NCBI GenBank assembly: GCA_016649775.1
Contig: JAENWY010000029.1
Location: 1-14,106 of the forward strand
DNA from: Spirochaetaceae bacterium
Lineage (GTDB): Bacteria; Spirochaetota; Spirochaetia; Sphaerochaetales; Sphaerochaetaceae
Reading direction: 5' to 3'
Length of the DNA stretch: 14,106 bases
The notes beneath the pieces are model-generated. The model had not been told where the DNA came from and did no database searches. It saw only the letters and a program-made list of their open reading frames with translations. Position numbers and translations under genes: made by a program. Below are positions 1-7,045 of the stretch, one piece after another. The first letter of the stretch is position 1. Each line of letters starts with the position of its first letter.

Positions 1-588
1 AATACTATTAGTACTTATTAAACCCTGTTTGACAGAATTATAAAAATCATCACTTTGATAACAGTTTATATGTTCTAATAATTTGGAAATATTTTTACCT
101 ATCAAATTTTTATCAATTTTACCGAATATTTCTTCAAATAGTTTATTAGCTAAAACAACATTACATAAGTGATCAATTGCAATAAAAGGTTCATTAGTAT
201 TTTCTGCAAATGAAATATCTTCTTCGCTTATTCCTTTTGATTTATCAAAAGGGAAAATAGTATGCATCAATAATATATTATCGTCATCTATTTTAACTTC
301 AACAGAATTAACAATCATATCCATAAGCGCCCCGCTTTTATTTTTATGAATTGCCCTAAAAACTTTTCTAGCATTATTGCTTATAACTTTAGTTTCGGCT
401 TTAATTCCAGTTTTTGAATAATTGCAAATATCTTTAGCATTTAATTTTTTTAACTCATCTATTGAATAACCATAAGCTTTAGATGCACTTTCGTTTGCAT
501 CTATGATATTTCCTGTTTTAGAATCACATATTAGCATAATGGAAGGATGAGACATGCAAATTTTATAAAATATATCTGAATGGATCAT
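1..588 (-). CDS. PAS-domain sensory protein, N-terminal part (runs off left edge)
   Basis: This open frame starts at ATG 588-586 and has no stop through the 196 codons to the window edge. An AAAGAGGG ribosome binding site lies just upstream. The translation looks like two successive PAS domains. The first is at about residues 8-95 and includes the stretches ICDSKTGNIIDANESA and AYGYSIDELKK, typical of the PAS core and its helical connector. The second starts near residue 118 with FIAIDHLCNVVLANKLFEEI and continues to the edge. No signal peptide or membrane segment is visible, so a cytoplasmic sensor is likely. The output domain (histidine kinase, GGDEF, sigma-54 activator or other) lies outside the window, so the function is open. 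The gene is transcribed alone, away from an unrelated upstream gene, behind a near-consensus promoter. Confidence 0.85.
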   Translation of the reverse strand, partial: MIHSDIFYKICMSHPSIMLICDSKTGNIIDANESASKAYGYSIDELKKLNAKDICNYSKTGIKAETKVISNNARKVFRAIHKNKSGALMDMIVNSVEVKIDDDNILLMHTIFPFDKSKGISEEDISFAENTNEPFIAIDHLCNVVLANKLFEEIFGKIDKNLIGKNISKLLEHINCYQSDDFYNSVKQGLISTNSI

Positions 589-634
589 TTAACCCTCTTT
601 AAGTTTTATTTTAAACTCTTTTGTTATTTAACTT

Positions 635-653
635 TTACGTATTTCCTACGTAA
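635..653 (-). promoter_or_regulatory. Leader hairpin of the PAS gene with a GGAAA loop
   Basis: A perfect 7-bp inverted repeat, TTACGTA and TACGTAA, is separated by five bases. In the predicted PAS transcript the loop reads GGAAA. The hairpin lies between the predicted transcription start (about 680) and the ribosome binding site (593-600). It could be a DNA operator or an RNA element. A GGA exposed in a hairpin loop resembles a CsrA-type site, but that is only an inference. Confidence 0.45.
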
Positions 654-686
654 GATAGTTATGAAATATTTTTATCTACTGCACCA

Positions 687-715
687 ATTATAATCCTAAA
701 TTGTCTTAAAATCAA
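687..715 (-). promoter_or_regulatory. Sigma-70-type promoter of the PAS gene
   Basis: Reading the minus strand, TTGATT (715-710) and TATAAT (692-687) are separated by exactly 17 bases. Transcription would start near 680, giving a leader of about 92 bases that contains the 635-653 hairpin. Confidence 0.65.
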
Positions 716-749
716 TTTAAATCAAAAATATACATTTGTGTATTACTAT

Positions 750-766
750 TGTTAATCTAGTGTTAA
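750..766 (-). repeat. Two direct TTAACA hexamers, 11-bp period
   Basis: On the minus strand, TTAACA, five bases, then TTAACA form an 11-bp tandem periodicity. On the plus strand this reads as two copies of GTTAATCTWGT (751-772). Direct repeats one helical turn apart upstream of a promoter are typical of OmpR/PhoB-family response regulator sites. This pair lies about 35 bases upstream of the -35 box of the PAS promoter. The role is inferred. Confidence 0.4.
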
Positions 767-845
767 TCTTGTTTTAGTGTGCAACTATTTTCCCATTATA
801 ATAATTCATAATTTTTGTCTTTTATACATGGTTTTATAGCATATT

Positions 846-866
846 GTAATAAATTTGATTTATTAC
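846..866. repeat. Perfect 9-bp palindrome in intergenic DNA
   Basis: GTAATAAAT and ATTTATTAC flank a three-base spacer. No T-tract follows on either strand, so it does not look like an intrinsic terminator. It may be an operator or may stabilise the 3' end of the upstream transcript. Confidence 0.35.
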
Positions 867-950
867 GCATATACTTTTGTTCTATATAGAATAATATGAG
901 CTGTATTATTTGTGTAGTATTATCATTGTTATTATATTCTAATATTAAAT

Positions 951-2627
951 TTAATCTAAAGCAACTCTAAATTTATTATAATTATAATATTTGTTACTAT
1001 AATAACTAATTATATCAGTTTTCTTAAAATCTAGGTTATTTTCCTTTAATATTGTATTTAGTGCTTTTATAATTTTTACAGACCTTTGATAGTATTGTTC
1101 CTCTTTATTTTCTAGTATTTTATCAACACTATTAAAACAAACTTCGCTCATCCATTTTATTAACTTTAATTTAAGATTATTAGTTAGGTTTAATAAAATT
1201 CCTACGTATAAATCTTTATCATATCCAACATCTCTGGTATCGGGAGCTAATTGAGTTAAATATTCTGCACTACTTTTTTCTTGAATAAAGAATAGCAGGA
1301 ATATATTTAGCATACAATTTTTATATTCTCTATCATAAGTGGTATATCTACTTACTAATAGTTGATAAGATTCTTCATTTTGATTTGTTAGGAATAATCC
1401 TAAGGTCTCAACATCTCTGGTTACTATATTTGTAATTAATTCTGTGTCTTCATCTTCATTTACAAGATTTAGTTTTTTTTCATGTAGAAATTCATTTAGA
1501 GATATTAATTTTATTTCATCTTCACAAATTGATTTATAAAGTGATAGTAGATTATTAAGGCTTGATTTAGAAACAAATCTTTCCCAAAGAAAATCTTGTT
1601 CTTTTGGATTCAGCTTAAAGGTTGAAGTTGAATAATAATAGATATTAATGGAAGACTCTTCTATTAAACCTCTTTTATATAGAGAAATACTAATTAATAA
1701 GTTAGCAACTTTAGCTCTTTCTACTAAAGTTGTATCTAGTGTTAATAGGGCCTTCACTCCTACATCAAGGGCCTCATTATATAATTTTGCATTGATGTAT
1801 TTACTCATTAAGATTCTATGTAATCTAGGGTGTTTTTTTGAAGAGGCTTCAAGATTATTTTCTATTATATTTATTGGTGCTATTGTTGATAGCCATTCAA
1901 TACTTTTTTGACCTGGTGTTATAAATAGTTGATTCATAAGTACTACTAGAAACTCTTCAAGATGCTCAGCATTATTTCTACAATTATTTAAAAATTCAGT
2001 TGCATCAACAGATCTACAAAGAGGAGAATTTAAATAATCATTGAATTTTATTGCTTTAATATCTAGTGGTCCAGGGATTGAATAAAGGCAGTATAGTGCT
2101 CGAGTACCTACATAGGAGATGTTTTCCTCGTATTTAGTGCTATCACAATAATACTCTTCAAGAGAAAAGGAGAACATCTCATACTCATCATCATTTACAA
2201 ATATATTTAAGTCTTTTAATTTTGAATAAATTGCTAAAGCTTTACTATATTCTTTAGCATCTAGGAGCCGGTCTACTAGAATAAATACTCCATGCATCAT
2301 CTCTTCAATGGAATAGGGATCTTCTAAATGTGAAGAATCTTCTTCATCTTTATCATCTCTTGTATATACTCTATTAAGATAAATCTCTTGATTTGTGACT
2401 TCATCGAGAAATATCAGTGCCTTTTCAAATCCATCACTAATAAGAGTAATTTCTTCTTTACTCTCTTTTGTAGATGGATAATCAGCATCTTCAAAATATT
2501 TTATAAATTCTTCTCTTTTATCAAAGGGAATACTATATGCTATTGATAATAGCTTTTCTCTTAATTTTTCAACTGATAGTGAGTTTATAAATTTATTAAT
2601 TTGTATTTGATATTCAAGGTCTTTCAT
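951..2627 (-). CDS. Hypothetical helical (TPR-like) protein, 558 aa
   Basis: I do not recognise the family. The protein is acidic and looks almost wholly alpha-helical. Paired-helix stretches such as LLDAKEYSKALAIYSKLKDL (about 120-140) and YINAKLYNEALDVGVKALLT resemble tetratricopeptide-like solenoids. The C-terminus, with YYSNKYYNYNKFRVALD, recalls the ends of helical repeat proteins with tandem aromatic and basic residues. No signal peptide, membrane segment or catalytic motif is visible, so a cytoplasmic scaffold or interaction protein is likely. The gene is separated from asnB by a terminator and has its own promoter. ATG 2627 is the only reasonable start because the next methionines are near residue 110. 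No Shine-Dalgarno sequence precedes it, unlike every neighbouring gene. Codon use is very AT-rich, as in the rest of the window. Confidence 0.75.
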   Translation of the reverse strand: MKDLEYQIQINKFINSLSVEKLREKLLSIAYSIPFDKREEFIKYFEDADYPSTKESKEEITLISDGFEKALIFLDEVTNQEIYLNRVYTRDDKDEEDSSHLEDPYSIEEMMHGVFILVDRLLDAKEYSKALAIYSKLKDLNIFVNDDEYEMFSFSLEEYYCDSTKYEENISYVGTRALYCLYSIPGPLDIKAIKFNDYLNSPLCRSVDATEFLNNCRNNAEHLEEFLVVLMNQLFITPGQKSIEWLSTIAPINIIENNLEASSKKHPRLHRILMSKYINAKLYNEALDVGVKALLTLDTTLVERAKVANLLISISLYKRGLIEESSINIYYYSTSTFKLNPKEQDFLWERFVSKSSLNNLLSLYKSICEDEIKLISLNEFLHEKKLNLVNEDEDTELITNIVTRDVETLGLFLTNQNEESYQLLVSRYTTYDREYKNCMLNIFLLFFIQEKSSAEYLTQLAPDTRDVGYDKDLYVGILLNLTNNLKLKLIKWMSEVCFNSVDKILENKEEQYYQRSVKIIKALNTILKENNLDFKKTDIISYYSNKYYNYNKFRVALD

Positions 2628-2634
2628 AAGTTAA

Positions 2635-2663
2635 AGTGTATGAGAGTAATTTGTAATTGGCAA
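2635..2663 (-). promoter_or_regulatory. Promoter of the 558-aa protein gene, possibly leaderless
   Basis: On the minus strand, TTGCCA (2663-2658) and TACACT (2640-2635) are separated by 17 bases. The start about seven bases downstream of the -10 box falls at or next to the A of ATG 2627. No Shine-Dalgarno sequence lies in the seven bases between the -10 box and the ATG, which fits a leaderless or nearly leaderless transcript. Confidence 0.4.
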
Positions 2664-2695
2664 GTGCTTTTTACGATTTATTAATTGTAGTTGAT

Positions 2696-2736
2696 AAAAA
2701 AAATCCTACCAAGGCTGTACTAACTTTAGTCTTGAT
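2696..2736 (-). terminator. Intrinsic terminator after asnB
   Basis: Reading the minus strand, ATCAAGACT (2736-2728) pairs with AGCCTTGGT (2716-2708), with one mismatch and one G-T pair. An 11-base loop separates the arms and an eight-T tract (2703-2696) follows. It lies about 45 bases after the asnB stop and should end the glutamine synthetase III-asnB operon. Confidence 0.6.
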
Positions 2737-2780
2737 AAGAAATGAGAAAATAATCTAGGTTTACACCTAATAAATACTAA

Positions 2781-4457
2781 TTAATTGTGCTTTGTATAAG
2801 CGCTTTCATGTATGCCAGCTATAGCACGACCACTTGGTTCATTCTGAGCCGTAAATGAAGCATCCCATTTAAGTGCTATTGCAGTTGAACAAGCAACAGA
2901 GGCTTCATGAGGTACACAGTTTGCAGCAGCTTCACTTGGGAATACTTTTGAGAATATTATTCTATAATAAGCTTCTTCCTTTGTTGATGGTGTGTTTATA
3001 GGAAATCTATTTTTGATTGTAGCAAATTGCTTATCGCTTATAGCATTGTTTGTTACTTCTTTCAAATTATCAATCCAACTGTAGCCAACTCCATCACTGA
3101 ACTGTTCTTTTTGTCTCCAAACTACTTCTGGTGGAAGCATATCTTCAAAGGCCTTACGAACAACATTTTTTTCAATTTTATCGTTACACATTTTATCTTC
3201 TGTTTTTAGATTCATTGCAATATCGATAAATTCTTTATCTAAGAAAGGTACTCTTCCTTCAACTCCCCATGCAGCTAGTGCTTTGTTAGCTCTTAGACAG
3301 TCATATAAGTGAAGCTTATTTAGCTTTCTTACTGTTTCTTCATGGAACTCTCTAGCATCTGGTGCTTTGTGGAAGTAAAGATAGCCACCGAATAGCTCAT
3401 CTGATCCTTCACCTGATAATACCATCTTGATACCCATTGATTTAATTACACGAGCAAGTAAATACATAGGAGTCGCTGCTCTAATCGTTGTAATATCATA
3501 GGTTTCAAGATGATAAATAACATCTTCAAGAGAATCTAATGCTTCTTGAATAGTAAAATGAACTTCATGGTGAACAGTTCCTAGATAATCTGCTACTATT
3601 TTAGCAGCAGATAAATCTGGTGAACCTACAAGACCAATAGCAAAAGAGTGTAGACGAGGCCACCAAGCCTTTTCGCCTTCATTTGTTTCGACTCTGTTTA
3701 ATGAATGCTTAGCAACAAGGGCAGTAATAACACTACTGTCTAATCCACCTGATAATAATACACCATATGGAACATCACACATTAACTGTCTAACAACGGC
3801 AGCTTCAAGTCCCTCTTTAACTGCTTTTACACTATCTTCTGGTTCTCTAGTAATACTATCGAAATCGACCCAGGCTCTTTTATACCACTGAACAGCTTCT
3901 TTAGTATCACTTGTGAGATATTGGCCTGGAAGGAACTCACATAAAGACGGACAAGTTCCCTCAAGTGCCTTTAACTCACTAGCTACATAATAACGACCTT
4001 CGGTATCCCAACCTTGATAAAGAGGAATAATTCCCATGTGATCTCTAGCTATTAAGTATTTATCTTCTACTGTGTCATAGACAGCAAAAGCAAAAATACC
4101 GTTGAGCATTTCCAGGAAGTCTGGGCCATATTTGATATATAATGGTAATATTACTTCACAGTCACTTTCGGTTAAAAAATCATACTCTCCTGCGAACTCA
4201 AGTCTGAGTTCTTTATGATTATAAATCTCACCGTTAGCTGTTAAAATATATCTTCCATCTTTTGAATAAAGAGGTTGTTTACCTGATAAAGGGTCAACAA
4301 TTGATAATCTCTCATGAGACAAGATGGTGGTTTTACCACAATAGATGCCAGACCAATCGGGTCCTCGATGTCTAATTTTTTTAGACATCGTTAGTACTCT
4401 TTGTCTATCATCCTCACTTGACTCTATAATATCGAACATACCTACAAAACCACACAT
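2781..4457 (-). CDS. asnB: Asparagine synthetase B (glutamine-hydrolysing)
   Basis: The enzyme makes asparagine from aspartate, ATP and glutamine (EC 6.3.5.4) in the cytosol. At 558 residues it matches the Escherichia coli AsnB type in length and is closely similar throughout. The N-terminal class II amidotransferase domain (about 2-200) has the nucleophile Cys2 directly after Met1. Its glutamine-binding residues are Arg50 (HERLSIVDP), Asn75-Gly76-Glu77 (NGEIYNH) and Asp99. The C-terminal synthetase domain carries the pyrophosphate loop SGGLDSS (236-242) and the conserved LSGEGSDELFGGY stretch. The start follows an AGGAG site (4471-4467). The stop codon of glutamine synthetase III lies 29 bases upstream, so the two genes are probably cotranscribed: one makes glutamine, the other consumes it. 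All key residues appear intact. Confidence 0.97.
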   Translation of the reverse strand: MCGFVGMFDIIESSEDDRQRVLTMSKKIRHRGPDWSGIYCGKTTILSHERLSIVDPLSGKQPLYSKDGRYILTANGEIYNHKELRLEFAGEYDFLTESDCEVILPLYIKYGPDFLEMLNGIFAFAVYDTVEDKYLIARDHMGIIPLYQGWDTEGRYYVASELKALEGTCPSLCEFLPGQYLTSDTKEAVQWYKRAWVDFDSITREPEDSVKAVKEGLEAAVVRQLMCDVPYGVLLSGGLDSSVITALVAKHSLNRVETNEGEKAWWPRLHSFAIGLVGSPDLSAAKIVADYLGTVHHEVHFTIQEALDSLEDVIYHLETYDITTIRAATPMYLLARVIKSMGIKMVLSGEGSDELFGGYLYFHKAPDAREFHEETVRKLNKLHLYDCLRANKALAAWGVEGRVPFLDKEFIDIAMNLKTEDKMCNDKIEKNVVRKAFEDMLPPEVVWRQKEQFSDGVGYSWIDNLKEVTNNAISDKQFATIKNRFPINTPSTKEEAYYRIIFSKVFPSEAAANCVPHEASVACSTAIALKWDASFTAQNEPSGRAIAGIHESAYTKHN

Positions 4458-4486
4458 AATTATTTTCTCCTAATATTTCTGTCTTA

Positions 4487-6577
4487 TTATACGGAATATA
4501 ATAGTTCTCCGTATGTTGGGATAGGCCAGTATTCACTATCCACAATCAACTCTAGTTTGTCACTGATTATTCTACATTCATCCATTAATGGTAATACTTT
4601 ATTAAGTAGATAAATAGATTTCTCTTGACTATCTTCAATATCCATTGCATTGCTTAATTCAGCACCAAGTGCTTCGATACTACCAAGTAATTCGTCATTT
4701 AGGGTTGCAATTTCATCAATTCTAGCCTGTGTTTTTGTAAAAGCTACTTTTGAAACTTTTTGTAGTTTCTCAGCACCTTCTGCTAATTTAAATAAGTAGT
4801 TATTACATGCTGGATAAATTTGCTCATTTAACATATCAATGAGGGTTAGTGCCTCAATGTTAATTTTCTTAGCATAAATATCATACAGAATTTCTACTCT
4901 AGATACTAATTCACTTTCTTTAAAAATCTTGAATTGTTGGAATAATTCAACATTCTTTTTATCTGAAAATACTTTAAAAGCATCTACTGATGAATGAAGG
5001 TGGTATAAACCTCTTTTCTTAGCTTCTACTAACCATTCATCACTGTAGTTATTACCATTAAATACAATTCTTCTGTGTGCTAAATATTCTCTTTTGATTA
5101 GGTCTTCAAGACATTTATCAAATGCTTTTTCAGTACATACTTCTAGTTCATCAGCAAATTCTTTGAATGATTTAGCAATAGCTGTATTAATAGCAGTATT
5201 TGTTGATGAAAGTGATTCATTTGATCCAAGCATTCTAAATTCGAACTTATTACCTGTGAAAGCAAATGGTGAAGTTCTATTTCTATCTGTTGAATCTTTA
5301 ATCAATGATGGTAGTACATGTACACCAAATCTAAGTTTTTCACCTTCGATTTCTAACGTACCTCTTCCTTCAGCTATATCTTCAAGAAGACTTGATATCT
5401 GAGTTCCTAAGAACATTGATACAATAGCAGGTGGTGCTTCATTTGCACCTAAACGGTGATCATTTCCAGCTGAGGCAACAGTAGCTCTTAATAAGTCTTG
5501 GTAGTCATCAATTGCTTTGATAATTGCAACCATTACTAATAAGAATTGTTTATTGTCACGAGGATTTAATCCAGGTTCTAATAAGTTTACACCTTCATCT
5601 GTTGAAATTGACCAGTTATTATGTTTACCAGAACCATTTACACCTGCAAAAGGTTTTTCATGTAATAGACATACAAGTCCATGTTTTTCAGCAACTTTCT
5701 TCATAAATTCCATTACAATATGGTTATGATCACTTGATATGTTCGCAGTTGTAAAAACTGTTGCAAGTTCATGTTGAGCTGGTGCTACTTCATTATGCTT
5801 TGTTTTAGCATATACGCCATATTTCCAAAGTTCTTTATCTAAATCAGTCATAAAAGCACTTACACGTGGACGAAGGTTACCAAAGTAATGATCATCTAGT
5901 TCTTGTCCTTTTGGAGCTCGTGCACCAATTAACGTTCTACCTGTATAGATTAAGTCTTTTCTTTTATTAAATAGGTTTCTATCAATTAAGAAATATTCTT
6001 GCTCTGGTCCAACTGTAATGTCAATATATTTTGAATCCTTACCAAATAAAGCTAAAATTCTTTTTGTCTGTTTTGAAATTGCTTCCATAGATCTTAGTAA
6101 AGGAGTCTTTTTGTCAAGAACTTCACCACCATAAGATACAAATACTGTTGGAATACAAAGTGTTGAATCTTTTACAAATGCATAACTTGTTGGATCCCAA
6201 CCTGTATATCCTCTAGCTTCAAAAGTAGATCTAATACCACCGGAGGGGAAAGATGATGCATCAGGTTCTCCTTTAATTAACTCTTTTCCACTAAAAGTTA
6301 ATATAACGTTACCATCTTTTGTAGGAGAGATAAATGAATCGTGTTTTTCAGCGGTTATACCTGTTAGAGGTTGAAACCAGTGAGTGTAATGTGTTGCGCC
6401 TTTACTTAAAGCCCATTCTTTCATTGCATGAGCTACTGAGTTAGCAATATCAATATCTAAATCTTTACCTTCTCTAATAGTATTTTTAAGAGTTCTGTAA
6501 ACATCTTTTGGAAGACTATCGCGCATTGCGTTATCTCCAAATACTCTCTCACCAAAATAATCTGTAACCTTTTCCAT
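4487..6577 (-). CDS. glnN: Glutamine synthetase type III (GSIII)
   Basis: The enzyme makes glutamine from glutamate, ammonia and ATP (EC 6.3.1.2). GSIII forms a large dodecamer found in Bacteroidetes, cyanobacteria, clostridia and spirochaetes. The protein has 696 residues, normal for GSIII and far longer than type I. Visible catalytic motifs are GPEQEYF (190-196, metal-binding glutamates), KHNEVAPAQHE (260-270), NGSGKHNNWS (314-323) and RLGANEAPPAI (375-385). The C-terminal helical extension is typical of the family. I chose the start at 6577 (MEKVTDYFGERVFG) because AGGAG (6588-6584) precedes it. The frame stays open 12 codons further, to 6613, but that start lies inside a terminator hairpin. 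Expression is probably controlled by attenuation in the leader. asnB follows on the same strand. Confidence 0.96.
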   Translation of the reverse strand: MEKVTDYFGERVFGDNAMRDSLPKDVYRTLKNTIREGKDLDIDIANSVAHAMKEWALSKGATHYTHWFQPLTGITAEKHDSFISPTKDGNVILTFSGKELIKGEPDASSFPSGGIRSTFEARGYTGWDPTSYAFVKDSTLCIPTVFVSYGGEVLDKKTPLLRSMEAISKQTKRILALFGKDSKYIDITVGPEQEYFLIDRNLFNKRKDLIYTGRTLIGARAPKGQELDDHYFGNLRPRVSAFMTDLDKELWKYGVYAKTKHNEVAPAQHELATVFTTANISSDHNHIVMEFMKKVAEKHGLVCLLHEKPFAGVNGSGKHNNWSISTDEGVNLLEPGLNPRDNKQFLLVMVAIIKAIDDYQDLLRATVASAGNDHRLGANEAPPAIVSMFLGTQISSLLEDIAEGRGTLEIEGEKLRFGVHVLPSLIKDSTDRNRTSPFAFTGNKFEFRMLGSNESLSSTNTAINTAIAKSFKEFADELEVCTEKAFDKCLEDLIKREYLAHRRIVFNGNNYSDEWLVEAKKRGLYHLHSSVDAFKVFSDKKNVELFQQFKIFKESELVSRVEILYDIYAKKINIEALTLIDMLNEQIYPACNNYLFKLAEGAEKLQKVSKVAFTKTQARIDEIATLNDELLGSIEALGAELSNAMDIEDSQEKSIYLLNKVLPLMDECRIISDKLELIVDSEYWPIPTYGELLYSV

Positions 6578-6598
6578 AATTTTCTCCTGTAAAAGTAT

Positions 6599-6640
6599 AA
6601 AAAAAAGGCGCAAGTAGTTTAATCAAACTACAGCGCCTTT
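6599..6640 (-). terminator. Leader terminator (attenuator) of GSIII
   Basis: On the minus strand, AAAGGCGC (6640-6633) pairs perfectly with GCGCCTTT (6611-6604). Inside it a second stem, GTAGTTT with AAACTAC, closes a four-base loop, and an eight-T tract (6606-6599) follows. No minus-strand gene lies upstream because the next gene is divergent. The terminator can therefore only act on the GSIII leader, ahead of its ribosome binding site at 6588-6584. Confidence 0.85.
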
Positions 6641-6644
6641 GCTG
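6631..6644 (-). promoter_or_regulatory. ANTAR-type hexaloop hairpin overlapping the GSIII attenuator
   Basis: On the minus strand, CAGC and GCTG close a six-base loop, AAAGGC, with A at position 1 and G at position 4 as in ANTAR-bound RNA. Loop and 3' strand are also the 5' arm of the terminator at 6599-6640, so the two folds exclude each other. Only this one hairpin is well supported, whereas ANTAR sites normally have two. The assignment is an inference helped by the clear pair in the divergent leader. Confidence 0.45.
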
Positions 6645-6651
6645 ATAAGTT

Positions 6652-6681
6652 ATAATAATTAAAAATTTGAAAAATTGTCAA
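6652..6681 (-). promoter_or_regulatory. Promoter of the GSIII-asnB operon
   Basis: On the minus strand, a consensus TTGACA (6681-6676) and TATTAT (6657-6652) are separated by 18 bases. The transcript would start near 6645, almost exactly at the hexaloop hairpin, so the mRNA would begin with the attenuator structure. Confidence 0.6.
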
Positions 6682-6891
6682 GAGAATTTAAATAAAAAAT
6701 GCTTTTATTTTATGCATAAAATGTATGTTTATAGAATAATTGTTGTATATTTATTCAATTTAATAAAAAATTAAATTAGATATAGCTAAATTAATATTAA
6801 ATAAATTAATTAATAAGTAAATAAACAATATAGATTTTACTGATTTTAATAATTTTGAATGAATATAATAGATACGTAATAAATGTTTATG

Positions 6892-6920
6892 TAGACAAAT
6901 TCTTACTTTTTCAATAGTAT
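6892..6920 (+). promoter_or_regulatory. Promoter of the glutamate synthase-glnA operon
   Basis: TAGACA (6892-6897) and TAGTAT (6915-6920) are separated by 17 bases. The predicted start near 6927 is just before the first ANTAR hairpin, so that the element sits at the very 5' end of the mRNA. The -10 box is weak (4 of 6), so the exact start is uncertain. Confidence 0.5.
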
Positions 6921-6923
6921 TCA

Positions 6924-6985
6924 AAAAAAGACAATGAAGTCTATTTTGTTAGGTAATATTATATTTAGTAGACAATGGCGTCTGC
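6924..6985 (+). promoter_or_regulatory. ANTAR antitermination element, two hexaloop hairpins
   Basis: Hairpin 1 pairs AGAC (6929-6932) with GTCT (6939-6942) around the loop AATGAA. Its stem extends outward to 6924-6947 with one A-A mismatch. Hairpin 2 pairs GTAGAC (6968-6973) with GTCTGC (6980-6985) around the loop AATGGC. Both loops have six bases with A at position 1 and G at position 4, the established signature of RNA recognised by ANTAR-domain antiterminators. The 3' strand of hairpin 2 lies inside the 5' arm of the terminator at 6979-7029. If a bound ANTAR protein holds hairpin 2, the terminator cannot form and the operon is read. The matching protein is encoded in the same operon at 11676-12251. 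Confidence 0.85.
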
Positions 6986-7029
6986 AGTGTTGGGAAAGCT
7001 ATCCCCACTGCAGGCGTTTTATTTTTTTT
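6979..7029 (+). terminator. Leader terminator of the glutamate synthase operon
   Basis: CGTCTGCAGTG (6979-6989) pairs over 11 positions, with one G-T pair, with CACTGCAGGCG (7006-7016). An inner GGGA/TCCC stem lies between them. A T-rich tract, four Ts, A, then eight Ts (7017-7029), follows. It lies wholly between the predicted promoter and the ribosome binding site (7031-7035) and so acts as an attenuator. Its first seven bases are shared with ANTAR hairpin 2. Confidence 0.92.
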
Positions 7030-7045
7030 GAGGAGATAATCAAAA

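Larger units (their letters stand above)
589..950. other. Intergenic regulatory stretch upstream of the PAS gene
   Basis: This very AT-rich stretch has no plausible gene. From right to left it holds the 3' end region of the 558-residue protein gene, a 9-bp perfect palindrome (846-866), two direct TTAACA hexamers on the minus strand (750-766), a sigma-70-type promoter (687-715), a leader hairpin (635-653) and the ribosome binding site of the PAS gene. I see no convincing T-tract terminator for the 951-2627 gene. Confidence 0.6.
6578..7045. other. Divergent control region between GSIII and the glutamate synthase operon
   Basis: This 468-base gene-free region holds two back-to-back transcription starts and two leader terminators. 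The minus-strand side has a promoter (6652-6681), a hexaloop hairpin (6631-6644) and a terminator (6599-6640). The plus-strand side has a promoter (6892-6920), a double hexaloop element (6924-6985) and a terminator (6979-7029). The middle (about 6682-6890) is almost pure A+T. I find no gene or clear operator there. Confidence 0.75.

Noticed and set aside
680..686. TGCACCA as an NtrC site
   Set aside because: It is only half of the NtrC dyad and overlaps the predicted transcription start. No sigma-54 promoter accompanies it.
858..870. ATTTATTACG-N-AT shared with the minus strand near 6872-6884 as a common operator
   Set aside because: It is a ten-base identity in AT-rich intergenic DNA at unrelated positions relative to the promoters, so chance is a sufficient explanation.
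5094..5402. Plus-strand open frames opposite GSIII (also 1648-1911, 3027-3209, 5517-5729) and minus-strand frames opposite the glutamate synthase genes (6949-7173, 7246-7482, 7885-8076, 9831-10016)
   Set aside because: They are antisense to well-supported genes, lack ribosome binding sites and have compositions expected of shadow frames.
6578..6613. Upstream start for GSIII at 6613, adding MRLFFILLQEKI
   Set aside because: The codon lies in the attenuator hairpin and has no ribosome binding site. AGGAG at 6588-6584 points to 6577, and the protein from there has the normal GSIII N-terminus.
6692..6713. A second, upstream hexaloop hairpin for GSIII (loop AAAGCA with A1 and G4, stem ATAAAATA/TTTTTTAT with one T-T mismatch)
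   Set aside because: The stem is all A-T in very AT-rich DNA, and it lies upstream of the good TTGACA promoter, so it would not be in the transcript. It should be reconsidered only if the mRNA starts further upstream.
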